From an uncultured Croceitalea sp. (GTDB lineage Bacteria; Bacteroidota; Bacteroidia; Flavobacteriales; Flavobacteriaceae): 64,000 nucleotides of DNA. How positions within the stretch are numbered: position 1 is the first letter of the stretch; the number at the start of each line of letters is the position of its first letter. The translations under genes were made by a program, and so were the position numbers. The notes beneath the pieces were generated by a model. That model saw nothing but the letters and a program-made list of their open reading frames with translations. It did not search any database and was not told the DNA's origin. Location: NCBI GenBank assembly GCA_947503285.1, contig CANNDD010000002.1:310001-374000 (forward strand). Direction: 5' to 3'. Positions 9,487 to 16,977 of the stretch are shown piece by piece.

Positions 9487-10536
9487 ATGAGCGATTTTCA
9501 CGCATTGACCATTGCAGCGGTTGACCAATTAACCCCGAACGCCGTAGCCCTTACTTTTACTATACCCGAGAACCTAAAAAAGACTTTTTCTTTTGTCGCT
9601 GGCCAATACATCACGCTAAAACATGATATTGATGGAGAAGAGGTTCGTAGGGCCTACTCCATTTCTTCTGCCCCATCGTCAGGCAAACTAACGGTAGGGA
9701 TTAAGAAAGTACCAGATGGTACATTTTCGGTTTATGCCAATGAAAGTATCAAAACAGGGGATGTTTTAGAAGTTATGCCCCCTGAAGGCCGTTTTGTTTT
9801 TGAAAAAGACGGTTCAGAAAAAACAATTGGTGCTTTTGCCGCGGGTAGTGGAATTACACCGATTATGAGTATCGCTGAAACTGTATTGGAGAGCAATCTG
9901 AACAATCGTTTTGTTTTGGTTTTCGGTAACCAGACCCCAACTGAGACCATGTACCTTGATAAACTCAAGGCACTACAAGCAAAATATAACGAACGGTTTT
10001 TTGTTCAGCATATCTATAGCCGCTCAACCGAACCAGATTGTCTTTTTGGTCGTATTGAAACCTCAACGGTCAACCTTATTACCAAAAACAAATTCAAAGA
10101 TTTCGATTTTGACGCCTTCTATCTATGTGGCCCTGAAGCCATGATAAATACGGTTTCCGAAACCCTTAAGAATAATGGCGTTTCTGAAGACAACATTCTT
10201 TTTGAGCTGTTCACCAGTACCGCTCCAGACGACACGATAGCTGAAAATCTGGAAGGCAGGACACATGTGAAAGTTACTGTGGATGACGAAACATTTTCTT
10301 TTACCATGGACCAAAAAGACTTGGTATTAGATGCCGTATTAAAAGAAAATATTGATGCTCCATACTCTTGCCAAGGCGGGGTTTGCAGCAGTTGTATTGC
10401 ACGGGTCACCGAGGGAAAGGCTGAAATGGTGAAAAATCAGATTCTTACTGATAGCGAGGTTGCCGAGGGCTTGATATTAACCTGTCAAGCGCATGCCACG
10501 ACATCCGCTATCAAAATCGATTACGATGACGTTTAG
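9487..10536 (+). CDS. Ferredoxin--NAD(P)H reductase with 2Fe-2S domain (PaaE-like)
   Basis: 349 residues. A flavin-binding barrel with RAYSISSAP (55-63) is followed by an NAD(P)-binding fold with GSGITPIMS and a C-terminal plant-type 2Fe-2S ferredoxin domain whose ligands Cys295, Cys300, Cys303 and Cys333 are intact. This order matches the reductase component of ring-hydroxylating and phenylacetyl-CoA oxygenases and similar stand-alone reductases. It would pass electrons from NAD(P)H through FAD to an oxygenase or desaturase partner. No paa genes are nearby. The AlkB-type monooxygenase and fatty acid hydroxylase in this window need such donors, but a link is speculative. Confidence 0.85.
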   Translation: MSDFHALTIAAVDQLTPNAVALTFTIPENLKKTFSFVAGQYITLKHDIDGEEVRRAYSISSAPSSGKLTVGIKKVPDGTFSVYANESIKTGDVLEVMPPEGRFVFEKDGSEKTIGAFAAGSGITPIMSIAETVLESNLNNRFVLVFGNQTPTETMYLDKLKALQAKYNERFFVQHIYSRSTEPDCLFGRIETSTVNLITKNKFKDFDFDAFYLCGPEAMINTVSETLKNNGVSEDNILFELFTSTAPDDTIAENLEGRTHVKVTVDDETFSFTMDQKDLVLDAVLKENIDAPYSCQGGVCSSCIARVTEGKAEMVKNQILTDSEVAEGLILTCQAHATTSAIKIDYDDV

Positions 10537-10543
10537 TTCGCAT

Positions 10544-11341
10544 TCAATTCGACGACGATGCCTCCTTGCTTAAGCCTTCAAGGGCTTTGCTCGTATATTC
10601 ATAGCCCAAATTGTAAGCCTTTTCAATACCCTTTTTGTCTAAAACGCCAATAGCTTCCAATGCCTTGGGTTCAATAAACAGATCACACTGGGCCAATTTT
10701 GCCTTGCATGAGGCATAAATCATCAATCCGGTGACACGCCCAGCCAATTGCAAGGCATTTTTTAAATCTTTTTTACGTAGTTCTTCGGCTATGGATACAT
10801 TACTGCCGATGATAAAATCGCAACCTCTATCTAAATATTCTTTGGGGAAGTTGTTCATAATTCCACCGTCGGCGTAAAGGGATCTGTTGATTTCAATCGG
10901 GCTAAAAACCGGGGTCAATGCGGCTGATGCCAGTAAAGGATAAATTAAAGGGCCTTCTTCAAATAGAACCTCTTCCCCCTTTAACAAATCAGTGGTGACA
11001 ACGAATAGCTTTTTTGTAAGTGCCTCAAAACTATCCTCAAAAAAATACCTTTTGAAGATATCATAGTATTTGGCCGTATCTATCAACCCAGGTTTACCAA
11101 TGGCAAAAAAACTGTACTGGAAAATGGGGGTGTCTTTGAAGAAATTCAGCATATCATCGATGCTATGCCCATTGGCATATAATGCACCCACCAACGCACC
11201 AACGCTACTGCCCGCAATTTGTTCAGGTTCGATATTATGTTCCTTTAATGCTTTGAGCAGCCCGATATGGGCCATGCCCCTGATGCCTCCACCAGATAAT
11301 ACCAACCCTATTCGGCCCTTTATTTTTTCCAATCCCTGCAT
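10544..11341 (-). CDS. Patatin-like phospholipase (RssA/YchK type)
   Basis: 265 residues, a single patatin domain. The oxyanion motif is LSGGGIRGMAH, the nucleophile is Ser46 in GSSVG, and the dyad aspartate is Asp158 in YADGG. It therefore should be an active lipid acyl hydrolase. No signal peptide or membrane helix is visible, so it is probably cytoplasmic. It converges with the reductase gene, leaving only 7 bases between stops, and is divergent from the arsenosugar operon. Confidence 0.85.
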   Translation of the reverse strand: MQGLEKIKGRIGLVLSGGGIRGMAHIGLLKALKEHNIEPEQIAGSSVGALVGALYANGHSIDDMLNFFKDTPIFQYSFFAIGKPGLIDTAKYYDIFKRYFFEDSFEALTKKLFVVTTDLLKGEEVLFEEGPLIYPLLASAALTPVFSPIEINRSLYADGGIMNNFPKEYLDRGCDFIIGSNVSIAEELRKKDLKNALQLAGRVTGLMIYASCKAKLAQCDLFIEPKALEAIGVLDKKGIEKAYNLGYEYTSKALEGLSKEASSSN

Positions 11342-11475
11342 ACCTTTAAAACAAAAAATCGGCCCTCCAGAAAACTAATTTTTATGGAAGGGAATCAACA
11401 TACAAAATTTCCGGGTCGAAGCACATTCCCTTTTTGAAAAGTTATGAAAAGAACCTTATCCCACTATAGATTTTG

Positions 11476-11507
11476 TTGTTCATACCAAATCAAAATTAAT
11501 ACGTTTG
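11476..11507 (+). promoter_or_regulatory. Predicted Bacteroidota promoter of the arsenosugar operon
   Basis: TTG at 11476-11478, a 21-base spacer, then TACGTTTG at 11500-11507, an exact match to the TAnnTTTG -7 element used by the primary sigma factor of this phylum. Transcription would begin near 11514, leaving a leader of about 90 bases before the first gene. No ArsR-type operator is evident beside it. Confidence 0.55.
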
Positions 11508-11602
11508 TTAAAATTTATTACATTACGTAAAGTTTTAACCTTACTTTCGACTGAAATATGTGGACGTAACCCAACGTATTTAAAAAACAATCCATTTTTT
11601 AA

Positions 11603-12304
11603 TTGACTGCTGCCCAATATAATACTGCAATTCTGATTTTTTCCCATTCGGCGGAAAAGGAAATGCTGAACAAATCGTTCACTAAAAATCCGCAGCTTTT
11701 TGAAGCACTAAACCGTGATACCCTTGTAAAAGCAAGACGTACAGGGCTACCTTGTTTTCATTATACCGAAAGGGAACAACTTGGAACAACTTTTGGTGAG
11801 CGCTTCGTCAATGCCATTCAAGAAATTTTCAAAAAAGGATTTGACCATGTCATTACCATCGGTAATGACAGCCCACAATTGAAAACGAATCACTTGTCTA
11901 CAGCTGCCGTCCAATTGCAGCAGGGCAGAACCGTACTAGGACCTACTTTTGATGGGGGTTTTTATTTAATGGGGCTTCACCGGACCGATTTTGACGCCAA
12001 GGTTTTCTTAAGGCTGCCCTGGCAAAGATTTGGGCTTTTCAATAGGATTTCAACTTTACTTCGGTCTAATAATTCGAAGGTTTACCACCTTCCCGTGCTA
12101 CAAGATATTGATGTAGAAAAGGATATCAATTGCCTACTTAATTTTACCCGCTCCATTTCAAGGGAATTACAAAGGATTATGACTGCTATTCGGTCAAAAA
12201 AACGCCTCCCCTTTTTAGAAGGGGAAGTACATTATAAAAGTTTAACCTCCTACTCTTTATTCAATAAGGGGTCTCCCCTTTCACTGCCCCTCACCTGTAT
12301 TTAA
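11603..12304 (+). CDS. DUF2064 glycosyltransferase-like protein of arsenosugar biosynthesis
   Basis: 233 residues of the GT-A-like DUF2064 fold, the family routinely found in arsenosugar clusters. The first strand (NTAILIFSH), the nucleotide/metal site region ITIGNDSPQL and the conserved FDGGFYLMG are visible. The start is TTG at 11603: a stop codon lies directly upstream, and the next ATG (11663) would cut away the first strand. The basic K-T-R motif usual after the first strand is missing. The last 30 residues are unlike the family and are encoded by a stretch with a hairpin at 12207-12225 (TCCCCTT/AAGGGGA), so the native tail may have been replaced. Confidence 0.72.
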   Translation: MTAAQYNTAILIFSHSAEKEMLNKSFTKNPQLFEALNRDTLVKARRTGLPCFHYTEREQLGTTFGERFVNAIQEIFKKGFDHVITIGNDSPQLKTNHLSTAAVQLQQGRTVLGPTFDGGFYLMGLHRTDFDAKVFLRLPWQRFGLFNRISTLLRSNNSKVYHLPVLQDIDVEKDINCLLNFTRSISRELQRIMTAIRSKKRLPFLEGEVHYKSLTSYSLFNKGSPLSLPLTCI

Positions 12305-12334
12305 ATCCAATACGGAAAAATACCTTAATAACAA

Positions 12335-12372
12335 TACGATTTTAAACTCCTTATCACTAGAAGGAAATCGTA
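12335..12372 (+). promoter_or_regulatory. Hairpin between glycosyltransferase and AhpD-like genes
   Basis: TACGATTT (12335-12342) pairs with AAATCGTA (12365-12372), and inside it CCTT (12349-12352) pairs with AAGG (12361-12364), leaving an 8-base loop and a one-sided 6-base bulge. It ends 34 bases before the next start codon. It could be an operator, an RNA processing site or an mRNA stabiliser; nothing in sequence decides. Confidence 0.35.
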
Positions 12373-12406
12373 GTGTCTAATCTAACAACACCTAAAACTA
12401 TTAAAA

Positions 12407-12742
12407 ATGGCAAATTCATATTACGACCCTGCCGATCTACGCAAATTTGGTAAAATCACCGAATGGAGTGAAGAACTGGGAACGAAATTTTTTGATTATT
12501 ACGGAAAAGTTTTTGAAGAAGGTGCGCTAAGCGCTCGAGAAAAGTCTTTAATTGCCTTGGCCGTTTCGCATGTGGTAAAATGCCCCTACTGTATCGATGC
12601 CTATACCAAAGATGGGTTACAGCGTGGTATTACAAAAGAAGAAATGATGGAATCCGTACATGTCGGGGCAGCTATTGAAAGTGGTGCCACTTTGGTGCAT
12701 GGGGTACAGATGATGAACAAGTACAATAAGCTTTCAATGTAA
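12407..12742 (+). CDS. Arsenosugar biosynthesis-associated AhpD-like protein
   Basis: 111 residues of the carboxymuconolactone decarboxylase/AhpD fold. The redox pair Cys59-Cys62 lies in KCPYCIDAY. The histidine that follows the pair in AhpD (CxxCxxxH) is tyrosine here (Tyr66), which I believe is usual for the arsenosugar subfamily. Its partners (ArsS 33 bases downstream, ArsM after that) support a role in handling reactive thiol-arsenic or peroxide chemistry in this pathway. The exact reaction is not established. Confidence 0.85.
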   Translation: MANSYYDPADLRKFGKITEWSEELGTKFFDYYGKVFEEGALSAREKSLIALAVSHVVKCPYCIDAYTKDGLQRGITKEEMMESVHVGAAIESGATLVHGVQMMNKYNKLSM

Positions 12743-12775
12743 CGAACCCAAGGTTTTGGGTTCAAACTAGAACAA

Positions 12776-13861
12776 ATGGAAAAAAGTATTTTACCAAAAA
12801 AAAGGCCTTTACAGAAGTCGCTTAAAGCGAGAGATAACGAATTGGCAGGCACTAACAAGCAACTACAGATACTGGATGGTGGTATTTTCGCTGATGGAGA
12901 ACTGCCCTATTTTAAAGATAAGATTTCTGAAATTGGCCATTTTCCCCTGCGCCCTAACAAATTGGAGATTTTACAGATCAATGTAGGTTATATGTGCAAC
13001 CAGGTCTGTGAGCATTGTCATGTGGATGCGGGTCCAGACCGTAAAGAAATCATGACACGCGAGACCATGCAACAGTGCTTGGAGGTCATCAAAAATACAG
13101 GAGCACATACCTTGGATTTAACTGGAGGTGCGCCTGAAATGAATCCTGATTTTCGTTGGTTTGTAGAAGAAGCCGCCAAAGCGGGCATCAAAGATTTTAT
13201 AGTGCGTTCGAACTTGACCATCATTCGAGCCAATAAGAAGTATTATGACCTGCCCGATTTCTTCAAAAAACACAATGTACACGTTATCTCTTCCATGCCT
13301 CATTATACCCGTGGTAAAACGGATAAACAACGGGGCGATGGTGTTTTTGATAAATCTATCAAAGCATTGCAAGAACTAAATGCAAGGGGTTATGGTATGC
13401 CTGGCAGTGATTTACGGTTGGATTTGGTTTACAATCCATCTGGCGCCTATTTACCCGGAGATCAAGCCGCCATGGAAAAAGACTTTAAAAAAGCCTTGGA
13501 TGAGGATTTTGGAATTCAGTTCCACAATCTTTTTGCCATTACCAATCTTCCAATAGCCCGTTTCTTGGATTATTTGATAGCCTCAGAGAATTACGAAGAT
13601 TACATGTACGCCTTAGTAGAGGCGTATAACCCTGCCGCCGTGGCAAATGTGATGTGTACCAATACCATTTCAATCAGTTGGGACGGTTGGCTCTATGACT
13701 GTGATTTTAACCAAATGTTAGACCTTAAAGTGGCCAGTAAGGTAAAACACATTAGTGAATACAACGAAGATCTTTTAAACGATAGAAATATTATCATCTC
13801 GCAACACTGCTATGGCTGCACAGCCGGAGCCGGAAGTAGTTGTCAAGGGACGGTTGCTTAG
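12776..13861 (+). CDS. arsS: Arsenosugar biosynthesis radical SAM protein ArsS
   Basis: 361 residues. The radical SAM cluster motif is CX3CX2C at Cys74, Cys78 and Cys81 (MCNQVCEHCHVDAGP), and the SAM-binding LTGGAPEMNP follows. The C-terminus is the DUF3641-type domain ending in a cysteine-rich HCYGCTAGAGSSCQG, likely an auxiliary cluster or substrate site. In the characterised cyanobacterial pathway ArsS joins a 5'-deoxyadenosyl group from SAM to dimethylarsenite, the precursor of oxo-arsenosugars. It sits between the AhpD-like gene and arsM, the conserved order. Confidence 0.92.
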   Translation: MEKSILPKKRPLQKSLKARDNELAGTNKQLQILDGGIFADGELPYFKDKISEIGHFPLRPNKLEILQINVGYMCNQVCEHCHVDAGPDRKEIMTRETMQQCLEVIKNTGAHTLDLTGGAPEMNPDFRWFVEEAAKAGIKDFIVRSNLTIIRANKKYYDLPDFFKKHNVHVISSMPHYTRGKTDKQRGDGVFDKSIKALQELNARGYGMPGSDLRLDLVYNPSGAYLPGDQAAMEKDFKKALDEDFGIQFHNLFAITNLPIARFLDYLIASENYEDYMYALVEAYNPAAVANVMCTNTISISWDGWLYDCDFNQMLDLKVASKVKHISEYNEDLLNDRNIIISQHCYGCTAGAGSSCQGTVA

Positions 13862-13884
13862 AAAGCATTAGAACAAAATAAATG

Positions 13885-13977
13885 TCTTTTCGAGCGCAGT
13901 CGAGAGGTCATAAAAACAAAAATTTTAATTAGGTCTCGATGCTCCTTCGACTGCGCTCAGGATGACATCTCGACCTC
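13885..13977. repeat. Interspersed inverted repeat with GCGCAGTCGA core
   Basis: CGAGCGCAGTCGA at 13891-13903 and TCGACTGCGCTCA at 13947-13959 are inverted copies (12 of 13 match) about 45 bases apart, with further matching arms (GAGGTC near 13904 and GACCTC near 13972). The same core occurs at 24972-24982 in an unrelated intergenic spot. The arrangement is that of a REP/MITE-like intergenic element, inserted between arsS and arsM. It may fold in the mRNA and modulate expression of arsM. Confidence 0.6.
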
Positions 13978-13993
13978 ACAAAAAGTTACGACA

Positions 13994-14962
13994 ATGAGTT
14001 ACTTACAAGCTACAAACGATTTATACAAAGAAGCCGCTTTGACCCCCGACGTAGGGCTATGCTGCACCACTAACCCTATTTGGGAATTACCAGGACTTAA
14101 AATTCCTAAAATAATGCAAGAGATGAACTATGGCTGTGGAAGCACTGTTCATGCAAGAGACCTCTCAAACAACCCTAAAATGCTCTACGTTGGTGTTGGT
14201 GGCGGAATGGAACTTTTGCAATTCTCATACTTTAATCGCCAAAAAGGCGGGGTAGTAGGTGTTGACGTGGTTGATGAAATGTTGGAAGCTAGTAGACAAA
14301 ACTTCAAAATTGCCGAAGTTGAGAACGATTGGTTCAAGTCGGACTTTGTGGAATTGAAAAAAGGAGATGCCCTCAACCTACCTGTGGAAGACAACACTAT
14401 TGACGTAGCAGCACAAAACTGCTTGTTCAATATTTTCAAGGAGGAAGATCTGAAACGGGCCATTGAAGAAATGTACCGAGTCTTGAAACCCCATGGTAAA
14501 TTGGTAATGAGCGATCCTACCTGTGAGCAAGAAATGAACGAGACCCTTCGCAATGATGATCGGCTTAGGGCACTTTGCTTAAGCGGTAGCTTACCCATAA
14601 AGCAATATGTTAAAGCATTGACCGATGTTGGTTTTGGCACCATTGAAATTCGGGCCAGAAAACCATATCGTATTTTGGCGCCAGGTGCATATCCAACAGA
14701 TGAATTGATTTATATTGAATCTATTGAAGTTGCAGCAATTAAAGATCCTATGCCAGAAGATGGCCCCTGTGTTTTTACGGGTAAAGCGGCCATCTACTAC
14801 GGCGATGATGACTATTTTGATGATAACAAAGGACATGTTTTATTAAAAAACCAACCTTTAGCGGTATGTGACAAGACCGCTGGTGCCCTTGCTTCGCTTG
14901 GTAGGGATGATATTTTTATCAGTAAATCTACCTACCATTACGATGGTGGCGGGTGTTGTTAG
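13994..14962 (+). CDS. arsM: Arsenosugar biosynthesis arsenite methyltransferase ArsM
   Basis: 322 residues. A class I SAM methyltransferase fold with motif I VGVGGGMELL, the acidic VVGVDVVDEM, and the NCLFNIF motif near residue 140. Arsenic-binding thiols are plausible at Cys23/Cys24 (GLCCTT), Cys48 (YGCGST) and Cys196 or so (ALCLSG), and the protein ends in GGGCC. ArsM methylates As(III) successively, supplying the dimethylarsenic used by ArsS. No arsR, arsenate reductase or efflux gene accompanies it, so this cluster looks biosynthetic rather than a resistance operon. Confidence 0.9.
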   Translation: MSYLQATNDLYKEAALTPDVGLCCTTNPIWELPGLKIPKIMQEMNYGCGSTVHARDLSNNPKMLYVGVGGGMELLQFSYFNRQKGGVVGVDVVDEMLEASRQNFKIAEVENDWFKSDFVELKKGDALNLPVEDNTIDVAAQNCLFNIFKEEDLKRAIEEMYRVLKPHGKLVMSDPTCEQEMNETLRNDDRLRALCLSGSLPIKQYVKALTDVGFGTIEIRARKPYRILAPGAYPTDELIYIESIEVAAIKDPMPEDGPCVFTGKAAIYYGDDDYFDDNKGHVLLKNQPLAVCDKTAGALASLGRDDIFISKSTYHYDGGGCC

Positions 14963-14977
14963 ATTAAGCTTGTAATA

Positions 14978-15018
14978 ATAACCTCCTATATATATAATTA
15001 GGGGGTTATATTTTTTTG
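14978..15018. terminator. Bidirectional terminator after arsM
   Basis: An 11-bp stem (ATAACCTCCTA at 14978-14988 with TAGGGGGTTAT at 14999-15009, one G-T pair) is followed by a run of T on the plus strand. It lies between the converging arsM and metallopeptidase-fusion genes and can serve both. Confidence 0.8.
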
Positions 15019-15020
15019 AT

Positions 15021-16424
15021 TTAAAACTCAACCAGATTCAATTCTTCTAGTCTTATAGCCATAGCTGTCCTAGAAACATTGAATAAATCAGAAATAGAAA
15101 GAAATCTACCATTGTATTGTTTTTGTAAAGAAGATAGCTTTAATGCAAGACCTCTTTTACTTTTACACTCTTCTCTTATAACTTTTGGAGTCTTATTAAA
15201 GTTTGTAAAGCAATTATCTTCATTAATTATGAACTTATTAGTTCCAAACCATTCGTTGAATACTTGAAGTACTTGTTTCTTTGGCATCAAAAAATAAATG
15301 GCAAATTTATCCGCCTGATACTCAACTACATTTTTGGAAGTTCTTTTCGCAAAACCGTCCGATGGCCTATCTCTATGTATAATAGGTTGATTATGCAAAA
15401 AAGCATGACCTAGCTCATGAGCGGCGGTAAAATTCCTCTCTTCGTTGTTAAAGTCTTTTGACACGTATACCACCTTACTTTGCTGATCTATTACTCCCGC
15501 AATCGCAATATTTGGGTCTTCAGTATTAACCAAATAATCTTGGTCACAATATTGATAACCAAGTATTTTTTTGAATACTGTACTAGGCTTAAGAGTTTTT
15601 AGTGGGCTACCTAATTCTTTTCTCCAAAGATGTTTCTTGTTTTTCCAAATTAGGTTTTGAAGTTTACTTGTAAAATCTTCTATCTCATTGTCTTTGTAAA
15701 CTTTTTTACCCTTTATTTCTTTCATTAGGGCGTTTACTTGTCCTCTTAGTAAATGTCGTTTATTCCTCTCCTGCTGGAGGCTTAAAAAATTATCCTTCAT
15801 AGCCTCATGTTCTTCAAAATAAGATTTAGTTAATGACTCAACCTCTAGCCTTTTTTCTTCCGTCCAAATATTAGGCATAAAAGAAATGAGATTTAAGTCA
15901 ATAATTGAAATACACCCTTGAATTGCCGACAAAGAACTGGACCGAGCCACACAAGAATCTCCCCTTGCTGATTGAAATCCATTATTAAAAACAAAACCGG
16001 CAATTTTTGAAATATCAATGCATAATTTTGCTATTTCTATTGGAATTTCGGTTGCTATCATTAATTGATTTAGGTGTTTTTGTTCATAATTATTCTTTTC
16101 AACACTTTCAAGAGTTTTATTTCTGAGGTCCCTTAATTTTATAACCTTATCAAACTGAACGCTGTCATCTTCGAAAAGTATTTCCAACCTAGGTATAAAA
16201 TCATTTTCTAAGATTTTTTTATAATTTCCTAATTGTTCTTTACTTTCCTTGTAATATTTGATGCGCTCTGGGTCAAGAGTCAATGAAATAACGGTTACTA
16301 TCAAATTAGATGATAATATTCCTTGAAATGCCGCTGCGCTTCCTGAACCTGGTTTATGATTACCCTTACCAAATTTTTTCAATAGTTTCCGAACCGTTAA
16401 ATCCAATAAATTCATTTCATCCAT
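15021..16424 (-). CDS. FTCD_C (cyclodeaminase-like) domain fused to ImmA/IrrE metallopeptidase
   Basis: About 467 residues from ATG at 16424 (numbers below count from an upstream TTG at 16457, residue 1). Residues 15-215 resemble the all-helical cyclodeaminase/cyclohydrolase domain: PGSGSAAAFQG (37-46, family PGGGSAAAL), PIEIAKLCI (139-147), and the NNGFQSARGDSCVA block (158-171). Residues 320-400 are a DUF955 zinc peptidase: HELGH at 347-351 with downstream E379 in VEYQADKFAIYFLMP. A final helix pair (SDLFNVSRTAMAIRL) is typical of ImmA proteins. ImmA-type enzymes cleave repressors or antitoxins; FTCD_C domains handle folates. The start is placed at 16424 because a -7 element at 16460-16467 would put the RNA start inside the longer frame. 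I know of no described protein with this pairing. Confidence 0.7.
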   Translation of the reverse strand: MDEMNLLDLTVRKLLKKFGKGNHKPGSGSAAAFQGILSSNLIVTVISLTLDPERIKYYKESKEQLGNYKKILENDFIPRLEILFEDDSVQFDKVIKLRDLRNKTLESVEKNNYEQKHLNQLMIATEIPIEIAKLCIDISKIAGFVFNNGFQSARGDSCVARSSSLSAIQGCISIIDLNLISFMPNIWTEEKRLEVESLTKSYFEEHEAMKDNFLSLQQERNKRHLLRGQVNALMKEIKGKKVYKDNEIEDFTSKLQNLIWKNKKHLWRKELGSPLKTLKPSTVFKKILGYQYCDQDYLVNTEDPNIAIAGVIDQQSKVVYVSKDFNNEERNFTAAHELGHAFLHNQPIIHRDRPSDGFAKRTSKNVVEYQADKFAIYFLMPKKQVLQVFNEWFGTNKFIINEDNCFTNFNKTPKVIREECKSKRGLALKLSSLQKQYNGRFLSISDLFNVSRTAMAIRLEELNLVEF

Positions 16425-16459
16425 AATAGAAGCTTTTTCTTCAAAAAACTTTAACAATA

Positions 16460-16493
16460 CAAATATAAGTTTATTTCGTTTATTTCGTTTATT
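16460..16493. promoter_or_regulatory. Divergent control region with tandem 9-mers and a -7 element
   Basis: On the minus strand TATATTTG (16460-16467) matches the TAnnTTTG -7 element for the metallopeptidase fusion gene. Directly beside it are two perfect tandem copies of TTTATTTCG (16470-16478, 16479-16487) and a partial third. The region also contains a direct repeat ACTTTAACAA(T/C)AC at 16449 and 16507. Iterated repeats between divergent genes suggest an operator, perhaps bound by the excisionase-like HTH protein. Confidence 0.45.
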
Positions 16494-16521
16494 ATTGTGT
16501 AACTAAACTTTAACAACACTA

Positions 16522-16977
16522 ATGGAAGCGTTTAAAAACATCAACAAACCCTCTAAAGATGAGCAAAAAGTCGCTATTGAATCTTATGACGCATTGGCCT
16601 CAGTACTCAAACAATTGAAATCAGAAAACCCTGAAATTGAAATTGAGGAGACCGAGGAACGTATTAAAATTCCCCTAAGTGCCCTACAACTTTTAGGCGA
16701 TATTCTTGAGGCCATGAGCAAGGGCAAGCCTTTTTCCCTTGTTCCCTTTGCCACTGAGGTTACCACGCAAAAAGCCGCAGAAATCTTAGGTTGTTCCAGA
16801 CCTCATTTTGTTAAACTTTTAGAGGATGGGGAAATCGCGTTTACTAAAGTCGGAAAACACCGCAGGGTGAAGTTTGAAGATGTTATGGAATACAAAAATA
16901 AGATGAAAGCGATTCAGAAGAAGCATATCATCGACATTATGAAATCTGACGAAGAAACAGGTTTGTATGATTCATAG
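16522..16977 (+). CDS. Excisionase-family HTH protein, likely antitoxin
   Basis: 151 residues. The C-terminal third (about 84-134) is a MerR/excisionase-type winged helix (TTQKAAEILGCSRPHFVKLL then KVGKHRRVKFEDV). The N-terminal 80 residues are acidic and helical. Its stop overlaps the start of the PIN-domain gene by 11 bases, which implies translational coupling and is the standard layout for an HTH/PIN toxin-antitoxin pair found in many bacteria. It probably neutralises the PIN protein and represses its own promoter. Confidence 0.8.
   Translation: MEAFKNINKPSKDEQKVAIESYDALASVLKQLKSENPEIEIEETEERIKIPLSALQLLGDILEAMSKGKPFSLVPFATEVTTQKAAEILGCSRPHFVKLLEDGEIAFTKVGKHRRVKFEDVMEYKNKMKAIQKKHIIDIMKSDEETGLYDS

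Noticed and set aside
10544-11341. Patatin gene as a type V autotransporter or toxin
   Set aside because: No signal peptide and no outer-membrane barrel; the length is that of simple cytoplasmic patatin proteins.
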